Notes under the pieces: generated by a model
What the model saw: only the letters and a program-made list of their open reading frames with translations
Told to the model about the DNA's origin: nothing
Databases searched by the model: none
In this document: positions 1 to 8,139 of the stretch, one piece after another
How the letters are laid out: each line of letters begins with the position of its first letter
How positions within the stretch are numbered: the first letter of the stretch is position 1
Program-made: the position numbers and the translations under genes
From: Sulfuricaulis sp.
GTDB taxonomy: Bacteria > Pseudomonadota > Gammaproteobacteria > Acidiferrobacterales > Sulfurifustaceae
Length of the DNA stretch: 64,000 nt
Assembly: GCF_024653915.1 (NCBI RefSeq)
Contig: NZ_JANLGY010000026.1
Span: 1 to 64,000, forward strand
Direction of reading: 5' to 3'

Positions 1-100
1 AGATTACGATGTAGGGTGAAGCGTATTTTTCGTGAACACACGTTAAGTGTGTTCACTAAAACTCCGCTTCACCCTACATCGTATTCTCGTTTTGTTAGGC
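1..100 (-). repeat. Nested palindrome, attC-like, cut by window edge
   Basis: Outer arms 1-23 and 65-87 are complementary with a single mismatch and run into the window edge. A second perfect palindrome (arms 32-41 and 47-56) sits inside. On the minus strand the heptamer GCCTAAC (94-100), which fits the integron attC consensus RYYYAAC, lies about 27 bases past the toxin stop codon and just before the fold. That is where an attC would sit behind a cassette gene. The partner GTTRRRY would lie outside the window, and no cassette boundary is visible on the other side of the toxin-antitoxin pair. A MITE or other palindromic repeat is the alternative. Confidence 0.45.
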
Positions 101-126
101 GTTAGTTGTGCGTCTTGTCTCAGACC

Positions 127-552
127 TCACCTACCGATCACGTTGAAACCTTCGCGCTGGGCGGCAAGGGCCAACCGCGTATCAAGACAAACAAAGTCCA
201 ACGTGGAGGGGCGATGCTCGCTCGCCATAATCGCCGCCGCCAATTGAAGCGAGTCGGCGGCACGCAAGGGATGCACGCGTAACAGACGCATGGCGATATC
301 GCGCAATGTCTCCAACGGCTGAACTTCCTGCCAGAGCCGCTGCATCTGCTTGAGCCGCCGCGCCGCCTTCGTAATCGAAACCGTGTCGAGTCTTTCTTCG
401 CGCTCAAGCCTGGCCAGAGCCGACATGCACTCCACTGGTGTGCCCCACCAAACGATCATGGTAGAGTCCTCTCCATATATCGCCTGCATACGATCGGTGG
501 TGGCGTCCTCCGTCAGCAACGGTACCACGGCAGAACTATCCCAGTACTTCAT
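127..552 (-). CDS. vapC: PIN-domain ribonuclease toxin (VapC type)
   Basis: A 141-residue PIN-domain protein, the usual size for VapC toxins, which are metal-dependent ribonucleases. The expected acidic quartet is visible: Asp5 (in WDSSAVV), Glu41 (VECMSAL), Asp100 (RAADSLQLA) and Asp124 (CLDTRLA). Its start codon overlaps the stop of the antitoxin gene by four bases (ATGA), which implies translational coupling. Activity follows from the family; the RNA target is unknown. It is a self-contained toxin-antitoxin module beside the polysaccharide locus and has no evident link to sugar synthesis. Confidence 0.9.
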   Translation of the reverse strand: MKYWDSSAVVPLLTEDATTDRMQAIYGEDSTMIVWWGTPVECMSALARLEREERLDTVSITKAARRLKQMQRLWQEVQPLETLRDIAMRLLRVHPLRAADSLQLAAAIMASEHRPSTLDFVCLDTRLALAAQREGFNVIGR

Positions 553-848
553 CTCCCCTGTTCGCGCTCCGCCAGTAATGCCTGGAGAATGCTCGCGCCT
601 TTCTTCGATTTTGGGGGCGGCTCCAGCAAAAGCCGGCTCCGCGCCGGCGAGATGGCCCGGCGCAGGATACCCGCGCGCTCCAAGCGGGCAAGACGTCCTG
701 CTTCATTTCCTTCTCCTTCCTGCAACGCGGGTTCCAAACGCGCCACCGGACGCCCGCGATCCATGATCAGGACGGTTTCCCCGTGGCGGACGCGATCCAG
801 CAGGGCGCTTAACTGATTTTTGGTTTGGGTAATTGAGGCTTTTTTCAT
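549..848 (-). CDS. Phd/YefM-family antitoxin
   Basis: A 99-residue protein with an N-terminal Phd/YefM-like DNA-binding fold, residues 1-40 (MKKASITQTKNQLSALL, then IMDRGRPVARLEP). A charged C-terminal half (41-99) is the likely toxin-neutralising part. In this family the antitoxin binds and represses its own promoter. Here a 13-base palindrome covers the -10 box. The ATG lies only six bases past the -10, so the mRNA should be leaderless or nearly so. The stop overlaps the start of the PIN toxin gene. Confidence 0.88.
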   Translation of the reverse strand: MKKASITQTKNQLSALLDRVRHGETVLIMDRGRPVARLEPALQEGEGNEAGRLARLERAGILRRAISPARSRLLLEPPPKSKKGASILQALLAEREQGR

Positions 849-850
849 AA

Positions 851-883
851 GGCTATAATAGCCACTTCATGCCACCCCGTCAA
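851..883 (-). promoter_or_regulatory. Toxin-antitoxin promoter with operator palindrome
   Basis: On the minus strand a -35 box TTGACG (878-883) and a -10 box TATTAT (855-860) are separated by exactly 17 bases. A perfect inverted repeat GGCTAT-A-ATAGCC (851-863) overlaps the -10 and is the obvious operator for antitoxin autorepression. Transcription starting about seven bases after the -10 would begin on the A of the antitoxin ATG (848). Boxes and palindrome are seen; the regulation is inferred. Confidence 0.7.
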
Positions 884-897
884 AAGTCTGAATGTGG

Positions 898-920
898 CAC
901 CGCGCAATCTAGGCGCGGTG
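898..920 (-). terminator. Hairpin at end of polysaccharide locus
   Basis: Perfect 8-base arms (898-905 and 913-920, CACCGCGC / GCGCGGTG) with a 7-base loop span the stop codon of the WbpL-like gene. There is no run of T residues immediately after it on the minus strand, so it is at best a weak intrinsic terminator or an mRNA 3'-end stabiliser for the last gene of the locus. Confidence 0.35.
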
Positions 921-1958
921 ATCCTCCTTACGGGTCCGCAAGTTTCCCGCCTCCAGCCGACGCACCATGGCGATGAGCAAGGCGTACACCATCGTCCAAA
1001 AACCGATGGTCCACCACTGAACGGTTTCAGTCTGTCGCACCACCCAGATCGCACTTCCCGCGCAGGCTGCCATCAATACGTATTCCCACAGCACCGTCTT
1101 GCGATGGCCCCACCCCGCCTGCACCAGGCGTTGGTAAAAATGGGTCTTGTGTGCCTGCCAGATTTTATCCCCTCGCAGAAGACGCCGAAAAAGCGTGACC
1201 GTGGCATCAACGATGAAAGGCGAGAACACGAGAAGCGCGATCCAGAAAGGGAAGATGCCGTCTCTGGCGCCCCACAGGGAAAGCGTCGCCGCCAGAAGGC
1301 CGAGCGTGGATGAGCCGACATCGCCCATGAATATCCGCGCCGGCGGGAAATTGAAAAAAAGGAATCCCGCGGAAGCAGCCGCAATGATCAGACTGACGGC
1401 CAGAAATGCGTCATGCCCGGCGGTCCAGCCCATGATGGCAAAAATCCCAAATCCAAACACCGCCATGCCGCCGGCAAACCCGTCCATCCCGTCCATGAAG
1501 TTGTAAAGATTAATCATCCAAACGATAAACAGGACTGAAAGCGACACACCGACAGGATATGACAAGTCCATGATTGTACCGGGTGCTTCAAATCTGTGTG
1601 GAATGAAACCGCTGTAGAGAATAGCCGCTGCTGCCAGCATATGCGCGGTTAGACGATAGATGGGCGGCACAGAATAACGATCATCAAGAAATGAAACTGC
1701 GGCTACTATCAAAATACCAGACATAATTCCGGCATATCCTTGGACAGGACGGAAGAAATCAGAGGCTAAACCAATAATAATGATGGCAATAAGGATTGCC
1801 AGACCACCGTTGCGCGGCACGGGCCGGTCATGAAGCGATCTATCATTAGGATAATCCAGCACAAACACGACAGAGCCAGGGCTGAGACATAAACGCGTAA
1901 GCAAGGCTGAAAGCACAAAAGCCATGGCTGTCAGCACGGTGACCACAAGAAGATTCAT
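909..1958 (-). CDS. wbpL: WbpL/WecA-like undecaprenyl-phosphate sugar-1-phosphate transferase
   Basis: A 349-residue polytopic protein of the MraY/WecA family. These enzymes transfer a HexNAc-1-phosphate from a UDP-sugar to undecaprenyl phosphate at the inner membrane and so start O-unit assembly. Family motifs appear in order: RSLHDRPVPRNGG (40-52), the metal-binding LDD (91-93), NLYNFMDGMDG (150-160), FMGDVGSSTLG (210-220) and HKTHFYQR (270-277). The HxxHxYQR form resembles WbpL. The neighbouring WbpV-like reductase fits, since WbpV makes UDP-QuiNAc, a WbpL-type substrate. This is the last gene of the polysaccharide locus. Confidence 0.88.
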   Translation of the reverse strand: MNLLVVTVLTAMAFVLSALLTRLCLSPGSVVFVLDYPNDRSLHDRPVPRNGGLAILIAIIIIGLASDFFRPVQGYAGIMSGILIVAAVSFLDDRYSVPPIYRLTAHMLAAAAILYSGFIPHRFEAPGTIMDLSYPVGVSLSVLFIVWMINLYNFMDGMDGFAGGMAVFGFGIFAIMGWTAGHDAFLAVSLIIAAASAGFLFFNFPPARIFMGDVGSSTLGLLAATLSLWGARDGIFPFWIALLVFSPFIVDATVTLFRRLLRGDKIWQAHKTHFYQRLVQAGWGHRKTVLWEYVLMAACAGSAIWVVRQTETVQWWTIGFWTMVYALLIAMVRRLEAGNLRTRKEDHRA

Positions 1959-2127
1959 GTCGATTTCCTGAGCCCAGCAAACATCTCGGGCGGCATAATC
2001 AGTGGATGTGATGTATAGACGTGATGGAATTTAATCTGCCAAGTAATATTTCCCGACTGTAGTCGGTATAACATGTCCAGGCGTTTCATGCGAATTTGCC
2101 TCTCAGCAAGAGAACCTTCGCAGGTTA

Positions 2128-3090
2128 TCATCGAAATGAAGACTCCAGAAAATGGCGAGCGGTGGCGCGCAATGCGTCATCAACGCTCACTGGAGGCGAC
2201 CAGCTCAGACGTGACCGGGTTTTGGTGATATCTACCTGGAGCGAGCCACACAAGCGCCTCAACACTGTACGCTTGCACAACAAGGCTGCACCTGCCTCCA
2301 GCATCCAAGGCGACACTGGCAGCAAACGCGCGGGCCTGCCCAGCATTTGGCCCATGCGCCTAAGAAGTTCGGTGGTGGAAAGATCCTCGCCATCGCTCAC
2401 CAGAAAAGTCTCATTGGCCGCAGCCGGGTGTTCGATGCAGGTGACAATTAAATCCACCAAGTTGCCTAGTGCCACCAGACTTCGCCGGTTGTGAATCGCT
2501 CCCAGCGGCAGCGGCATACCCTTGCTAAGCCAACGCATCATGCTCAAAAAGTTGGCCTTTACCCCCGGCCCGTACACCAACGGCGGGCGTATGATAACCA
2601 CCTCCATACCGGTTTCTGCAGCCAGTTGTCGCAAGCCATCTTCTGCCTCGCGCTTGGATATGCCATACGGATCGATGGGTGCGGGCGCGTCATCGGCGGA
2701 ATAGGGTCGCCCCAAAGGGGTACCCTCACCATTGACCTTAATCGAGCTGATGAAGATGAAGCGGCCTGCCCCAGCCGCCGCTGCCTGCCTTGCCAGGTTA
2801 AGCACAGCCACGACATTAACCCGGCGATACTCCGCCAATGGATCACCTGCCGTATCGTTCATCACATGCGCGCGGGCGGCGGTATGAACAATCGTATTTA
2901 CACCTGACACCGCTGGCTGCCAGTCGGTCTCCGGGCACAAGCCGCCTACCTGTACTGGCGTAACACCCCCCGGTATATTTGATATATCGCGTCGCAGCGC
3001 GGCCTTGACCTGATGTTGCGGATCCAGCGATAGACGCAACAGCAGCGCGCTGCCAACAAAGCCAGTAGCACCGGTAACCAGTATTTTCAA
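2128..3090 (-). CDS. WbpV-like NAD-dependent sugar epimerase/reductase
   Basis: A 320-residue extended SDR with GATGFVG at 7-13 for NAD(P) binding, an SSIKVNGE segment (115-122) and the catalytic pair Tyr142/Lys146 (PYGISK). It resembles WbpV/WreQ-type proteins, which reduce UDP-4-keto-6-deoxy-GlcNAc to UDP-QuiNAc. Next to a WbpL-like initiating transferase this role fits well. A 4-epimerase making UDP-FucNAc or UDP-GalNAc cannot be ruled out. No matching 4,6-dehydratase (WbpM type) is visible in the window, so it would have to lie elsewhere. Confidence 0.75.
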   Translation of the reverse strand: MKILVTGATGFVGSALLLRLSLDPQHQVKAALRRDISNIPGGVTPVQVGGLCPETDWQPAVSGVNTIVHTAARAHVMNDTAGDPLAEYRRVNVVAVLNLARQAAAAGAGRFIFISSIKVNGEGTPLGRPYSADDAPAPIDPYGISKREAEDGLRQLAAETGMEVVIIRPPLVYGPGVKANFLSMMRWLSKGMPLPLGAIHNRRSLVALGNLVDLIVTCIEHPAAANETFLVSDGEDLSTTELLRRMGQMLGRPARLLPVSPWMLEAGAALLCKRTVLRRLCGSLQVDITKTRSRLSWSPPVSVDDALRATARHFLESSFR

Positions 3091-3103
3091 AACAGAAACA
3101 CCC

Positions 3104-4291
3104 TCACATAAGAGAAAGCAGGTCGTCTGCCATGGTCCGCATCAGCCTGGTTCGGGAGTACTTTTCCATAAATTCTGTTCGCGGCATATCAACTAACAAA
3201 AGCTGTGAAAATACTTTTTGAGCCTCAACAGCATCGCAGGGAGCAAACACCACGGCGTTACTGATTTCAGACTTTACAAAGTCCGCGGCATAGCCAGATA
3301 CACCAGCCCAGACAGGCTTCCCCATTGCTGCATATTCGAACAATTTGGATGGCAGCACATTTTTAAAAGCGTCATAGTCGCTCAGGTGCAGAAAGAGAAC
3401 ATCCGCCTCTTGATAAGCCTGTATCAACTGATCGCGCTTCACTGGAGGTAAAATCTCCACGTTATCAACGTCGGCCTCTTGCAGGGCGGTTTGCAAGACT
3501 GCCTTACGGCCACCGTCACCAATTAACCTGAAAACAACGCGTCCCCGCATACTCTTGGCCAGAGCAGGCACTATGTTATGCAATCCCTGACCTTCCCCCA
3601 TGTTGCCGGCATAAAGCACAGTTAACGGCATATGCGCAGAATTTGCCCCCTTCACGCAAGTACCTGCTTCAATGAATTCTTCATCAACGCCGTTGGTGAA
3701 GAAAGAACATTGAAGATATGGATAGTGGGCCTCAAAGTAAGGCCTGAACCCCCTTGATACTAAATTGACCTTGTCAGCTTGGTTGATGGTCCAGCGCTCC
3801 ACCAGAGAAAGAAGGGGGGTAGTCGGCAGGCTCAACCAACGGGGCAACACATCATTAATGGTGTCGACAAAAATATCACGAATATCCAGATACAATTTTG
3901 CCTTCTGCTGCCTTGCAATCCAGGCTCCTAGCGTGGCGGTCATAAGCCGTGATGATGTCGCATAGACCAAGTCGTACTGACGAGACTGAACATGCCGCAT
4001 CACTCCTTTGGCGAAATGAATAAATGCCCTGGATTGATCGGCCATACCGCTTTTGTGGTTCGGCAACCTGATTCTACGAATAGCCAGACCGGGATGCGTT
4101 TCGATCTCAGGAGCCTCGCAACTGAAAGTACTATAGCGATTAGGCAGCGTGCTCACTACATCCACATGCGCCCCTTCTGGCAGCTTCTCGGTCAAGGCTT
4201 TTATTAACGCCGTTGTGCGAAAGGAACCCGCCGACAAATCGGGATGGTAGTAAAAACTCAGCACCAAAACTCTCAAATATCGCTCCCCCAT
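3104..4291 (-). CDS. GT4 glycosyltransferase, WbuB-like
   Basis: A 395-residue retaining glycosyltransferase of the GT-B fold. Features: an N-terminal acceptor-side strand (LRVLVLSFYYHPDLSAG, 6-22), TNGVD at 199-203, LYAGNMGEGQG (226-236) and the donor-site motif PSKLFEYAAMGKPV at 314-327. The ATG at 4291 is chosen because the longer frame would run about 100 bases into the upstream gene; this start overlaps it by 19 bases. It resembles WbuB/WcaI-type O-antigen transferases. Donor sugar not determinable. Confidence 0.85.
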   Translation of the reverse strand: MGERYLRVLVLSFYYHPDLSAGSFRTTALIKALTEKLPEGAHVDVVSTLPNRYSTFSCEAPEIETHPGLAIRRIRLPNHKSGMADQSRAFIHFAKGVMRHVQSRQYDLVYATSSRLMTATLGAWIARQQKAKLYLDIRDIFVDTINDVLPRWLSLPTTPLLSLVERWTINQADKVNLVSRGFRPYFEAHYPYLQCSFFTNGVDEEFIEAGTCVKGANSAHMPLTVLYAGNMGEGQGLHNIVPALAKSMRGRVVFRLIGDGGRKAVLQTALQEADVDNVEILPPVKRDQLIQAYQEADVLFLHLSDYDAFKNVLPSKLFEYAAMGKPVWAGVSGYAADFVKSEISNAVVFAPCDAVEAQKVFSQLLLVDMPRTEFMEKYSRTRLMRTMADDLLSLM

Positions 4292-5958
4292 TCGATCCGG
4301 GTAGTCAGATTGTGCCCGCTTAACTTTGCAACGATGCAAATATTGGGCACTGAGGTACCAAACTTTGGATGCCATGTAGACTCCACGAGCTCAATACCAT
4401 CAGCCCCCTGCACGCCAAATCTGATAGTTTTCTCTGAATCCGATATAAGCAAGAGTTGACAATCGGACAAATGCCGTCTATCGATGCCGATATCTGGATG
4501 CAGATAAAAACGCACTACGGCGCTCTGGAAGTTCCCTGTAATCGAATCATGCATCACCAGTGAGCGCCGGGTAAAAGTCCAGCTGCGTCGGTGGATAGCC
4601 TTGCCTTGTAGGCGCTTGTAGCCATCATGACTTGCCACGACAACAGCGGATTCGTCGTCTTCAGTAATGTATGGCTTGCTGGGGAATGCCCGGCGCGCCA
4701 CGCGAAACCCGCCCCACACCTCGCTGGAGGGCTCGCCGTCAACCACCACCGTGTTATGCGCTGCGGTGCTTCGCTGGCGCTGCCTTTCAACACCCTCGCC
4801 ATACTGCGACGTGCCAGAGTTGACGAACACGCGCCGGCCAAATAGGCTCAGCTCAAAACTGAGTGTATCTGCATGCCCATGTGCAGGGAGATAATCAGGT
4901 CCAATACGCGCCATGTCCAACAGGGCCACATCACCATCAGACATTTCTACCCGGCAATAGCCACTGTTTCCCAGCCATTGAAATGAAACCTTTCGATCAC
5001 CGCGAAGGCTCCTCAGCGACACCGGCTCCGCTTTACAGCCCAAGCTCGCGGCATAGGCTTTGATAGCTTCGGGGTCTGGAGCGATGTCAAATGCGGAATC
5101 ATTAAAGAAAGCAATGCGTCCATCCGGATGGGACATCGCTGCTAACCAGGTCAGACCCCGGTTAATCACCTCACGCCAACCAGACACCCGCTTTCTCAAC
5201 ACGCTTAACCCTGAGCGCTCGGCGAGGCTTAAAAGATCACACATATCGCCGAGCAGAATCGCGTGGTACATAGGAGAAAGCTCAAAGTGCCCGCCATCTG
5301 GAAGAAACTGTTCTGGGATCTCACGATCTAGAATTTGGAGACCCTTCTGCAGCCATTTCTGCGCTTCATCCCCGTCCAGAAAAGCACCAGCGAATACCAG
5401 CGCTTTGGCGTTTGCAAACAGATGATTTCCCAGAATATGAAACTCAAGCTGTTGATAGAGAGCTTGTGTTTGCAGCCCTAAACTTTTCTGCCAAGTGGGC
5501 TCAATAACATTCTGGCGTGAAAACCACTTCACCAGATTCACTATCCGTAACGAAAGCGGGTAAGGTTCCCAGCCGTGACCCATCACTGGCGGATTCTCCG
5601 CGATCCAGCGATTAATCAGATCCTTGTGCTCTTCGCGCCTTAACCCGGCGCCGACAGCATTCAGGTCATCCAGGTAGTGAAGGTTATAGAGCCAAAGCTT
5701 GCTCTTATGGGGGTCGTTCCATGCATCCTTATCCTTGAGATAGCCTTGCTCTCCAAGAAATTCGAAGCTACCGCGTGCAAGCATCCTCGAAGGCAACAGT
5801 CCTGGACTCGACCATGTACGCAGCCATGGTCTCTGCCCATACTCCCGCCTTTCGGTGAGATAAACCTTTGCAAACCTGTAATACAGACGGTAAATTAACT
5901 GCTCTATCTTCAGATGGCGTACTGTGTGAAACAGTCGGAGCATCTTGCGCAACGACAT
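4273..5958 (-). CDS. Heparinase II/III-family protein
   Basis: A 561-residue protein with an alpha-toroid N-terminal half and a beta-rich C-terminal heparinase II/III domain. Family motifs: EPYPLSLRI (131-139), NHLFANAKAL (178-187), DGGHFELSPMYH (221-232), PAHGHADTLSFEL (358-370), NSGTSQY (380-386) and AAHNTV (399-404). Lyases of this family cleave uronic-acid polysaccharides by beta-elimination. Copies in O-antigen/EPS loci are common but rarely characterised; it may trim or release the locus product. No clear Sec signal peptide is visible, so a cytoplasmic role is possible. Overlaps the next glycosyltransferase gene. Confidence 0.85.
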   Translation of the reverse strand: MSLRKMLRLFHTVRHLKIEQLIYRLYYRFAKVYLTERREYGQRPWLRTWSSPGLLPSRMLARGSFEFLGEQGYLKDKDAWNDPHKSKLWLYNLHYLDDLNAVGAGLRREEHKDLINRWIAENPPVMGHGWEPYPLSLRIVNLVKWFSRQNVIEPTWQKSLGLQTQALYQQLEFHILGNHLFANAKALVFAGAFLDGDEAQKWLQKGLQILDREIPEQFLPDGGHFELSPMYHAILLGDMCDLLSLAERSGLSVLRKRVSGWREVINRGLTWLAAMSHPDGRIAFFNDSAFDIAPDPEAIKAYAASLGCKAEPVSLRSLRGDRKVSFQWLGNSGYCRVEMSDGDVALLDMARIGPDYLPAHGHADTLSFELSLFGRRVFVNSGTSQYGEGVERQRQRSTAAHNTVVVDGEPSSEVWGGFRVARRAFPSKPYITEDDESAVVVASHDGYKRLQGKAIHRRSWTFTRRSLVMHDSITGNFQSAVVRFYLHPDIGIDRRHLSDCQLLLISDSEKTIRFGVQGADGIELVESTWHPKFGTSVPNICIVAKLSGHNLTTRIEWGSDI

Positions 5959-5966
5959 GCGATGCC

Positions 5967-8114
5967 CTAAATATCTCGCTGACTACGAAGCAGTCTCGCC
6001 GCCTCGATAGAAACTCTCGAAACCTCAAATACCTCATCAATGGGAATGGGTGTTTTGCCCCCCTCCGCTACCGCTGCCAGGAAACGACGGACACATTCGG
6101 TCTGTCCTTTGTCCTGCTTCCACAGGTTCATTTTCTTGAAGCCGGGCCAGCCATAGCCTTGCAATCTACGAAAGTTATCCAGTTGCAGCACCCGACCCGC
6201 TGTAAAGGCTTCGATGCGCTCCTTCGGAAAACTCGCCGCACCGTTGGCAAGGTAGTGAATGGTACCGAAAGAGCCATCCGCGAACCCCAATGTGATTGCC
6301 GCTTTGTCCTCAGTAATGGCGACACCAGGCGCATCGCCCATACGACGCGGTTGAATTGATACGATCTCGCTCCCGGCCAGAAAACGCATCAGGTCAATGA
6401 AGTGGCAAGCTTCACCGATAATGCGGCCACCCCCCACTTCGATGTCTTGGGTCCAGTGATCGGCTGGAATCATGCCCGCATTCATGGTCATGATGAACAA
6501 CTTGGGCTCGCTGACCGGCGTCAGAAGCGCCTTCATCTTCTGTACTTGCGGCGAGAAACGACGATTGAACCCCACCATCAAGTGCGGCCTGGCGCCCGCC
6601 GCATGCGACGCCTTGTAGGCTTTTTCTACTTCGGCAAGTTCATCATGATTGATGGCCAGCGGTTTCTCGACAAAGACGCTCTTGCCCGCCTGTAGCGCCT
6701 GCATCACGAAACGCGCATGGCTGTTGTGGCGCGTGACGATGGCGACGGTATTGATCTTATCGTTGGCTAACAGCGATTCAACATCGGTAGAAGCTTCGGC
6801 AAAACCAGCCTTTTTGCCATGAATCACGCCATTGATACCACCGGCGGTCACGATCGTATGAAGCTGCGCACCTGCCGCCTTGAAGGCCGGAATCAGGATG
6901 CGGGAGGCATAGTTACCCGCGCCGATAAATCCGACCACAGGCTTGCGGGCATCGAAGGTCGCATCCAGCTTCAGCGCTACGCGCTTCATGGCGCGTTGAC
7001 TGACATCCGAGGTGTATTGCAGCAGAATCCCCAGCGCGGATTTATCCTGGGTCAGCGCCTGATACGCATTCGGGACACTCTCAAACGCAAAACGCTGCGT
7101 GATCAGTGGCTTCACGTCCAGTTGGCCACTGGCCATCATGTCCAGCACAGCTTCAAAATTGCGCTGCTCGGTCCAACGCACAAACCCATAAGGGTAATCC
7201 TGCCCCTCCTCTTCATAATTCGCGTCATAGCGCCCCGGCCCGTAAGAGCAAGATACCTGAAAGGACAACTCCTTTTCATAAAAGTCCGCCCGGCTTAACT
7301 CCAACCCAGTAACACCAACCAGGATAATGCGGCCGCGTTGGCGACACATTTGGGCCGCCTGAGAGACAGGATCGCTGGACTTTGTAGAGGTGGCGATAAT
7401 CACACCATCCACGCCTTCCCCATGACTGAATGCCATGCCGGCGGCTACCGGATCTTCCCCCTTGGAGGGGTTACAAATAGCAGCACCGAATTTTCGCGCC
7501 AAAGCCAACTTGTGGTCATCGAGATCAATCGCCAGTACCCGGCAACCCTGAGCACGGAGTAGTTGCACAGTCAGCAGTCCGATAAGTCCCACCCCGGTCA
7601 CGACAAATGCCTCACCTAAAGTTGGTTGAGCCAGACGAATTCCCTGCAGGCCAATGCTTGCCATCACGGTAAAGACAGCAGACTCATCATCGACATTGTC
7701 AGGAATTTTTGCGCAAAGGTTCTTGGGGATTCTCACCACGTCTGCATGAGGGCCATTGGAAACAACCCGATCACCGGGCTTAAAACCCTCGACACCACGC
7801 CCGACTTCCGCCACTACCCCTACATTGCAGTACCCCAATGGTAACGGCTGCGCCAGCTTGGAACGCACCGCATCCATCGTGGTCATCAAACCGTCGGTTT
7901 TCACTTTCTCCAGCACCATCCGGACCTTCTCAGGCTGCTGTCGAGCCTTGTCGACAAATGAGGCTTTGCCAAATTCCACCAGCATGCGTTCTGTGCCGGC
8001 GGAAATCAGGCTGGTAGTGGTAAATATAAGTATATTGCCGGTGCTTACTTGGGGCGCCGGAGCCTCAACCACCCTTGTGTTGCCATTTGTAAGGTCTTGC
8101 AAGATTTGTTTCAT
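5967..8114 (-). CDS. Bi-domain oxidoreductase (MDR-type dehydrogenase + Gfo/Idh/MocA)
   Basis: A 715-residue fusion. Residues 1-370 are a medium-chain dehydrogenase-like domain with nucleotide motif VTGVGLIG (172-179). Residues 390-715 are a Gfo/Idh/MocA domain with GFIGAGNYA (395-403) and a downstream EKPLAIN active-site motif. The ATG at 8114 is chosen because upstream residues in the frame look random and overlap wecB. Such fusions repeatedly sit next to heparinase-like genes in O-antigen loci, as here. A role in oxidising or reducing a nucleotide sugar or glycan sugar is likely; substrate unknown. Confidence 0.85.
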   Translation of the reverse strand: MKQILQDLTNGNTRVVEAPAPQVSTGNILIFTTTSLISAGTERMLVEFGKASFVDKARQQPEKVRMVLEKVKTDGLMTTMDAVRSKLAQPLPLGYCNVGVVAEVGRGVEGFKPGDRVVSNGPHADVVRIPKNLCAKIPDNVDDESAVFTVMASIGLQGIRLAQPTLGEAFVVTGVGLIGLLTVQLLRAQGCRVLAIDLDDHKLALARKFGAAICNPSKGEDPVAAGMAFSHGEGVDGVIIATSTKSSDPVSQAAQMCRQRGRIILVGVTGLELSRADFYEKELSFQVSCSYGPGRYDANYEEEGQDYPYGFVRWTEQRNFEAVLDMMASGQLDVKPLITQRFAFESVPNAYQALTQDKSALGILLQYTSDVSQRAMKRVALKLDATFDARKPVVGFIGAGNYASRILIPAFKAAGAQLHTIVTAGGINGVIHGKKAGFAEASTDVESLLANDKINTVAIVTRHNSHARFVMQALQAGKSVFVEKPLAINHDELAEVEKAYKASHAAGARPHLMVGFNRRFSPQVQKMKALLTPVSEPKLFIMTMNAGMIPADHWTQDIEVGGGRIIGEACHFIDLMRFLAGSEIVSIQPRRMGDAPGVAITEDKAAITLGFADGSFGTIHYLANGAASFPKERIEAFTAGRVLQLDNFRRLQGYGWPGFKKMNLWKQDKGQTECVRRFLAAVAEGGKTPIPIDEVFEVSRVSIEAARLLRSQRDI

Positions 8115-8139
8115 CGATTCTGCTTTTCCATTCGTTGAT

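Noticed and set aside
32-56. Similarity of the half-site GTGTTCA to the palindrome at 47739-47757
   Set aside because: Half-sites are in opposite orientation and spacing differs; too short to claim a shared operator.
6067-6075. Near match to ops (AGCGGTAG) on the minus strand
   Set aside because: One mismatch in the core and inside the bi-domain oxidoreductase coding sequence.
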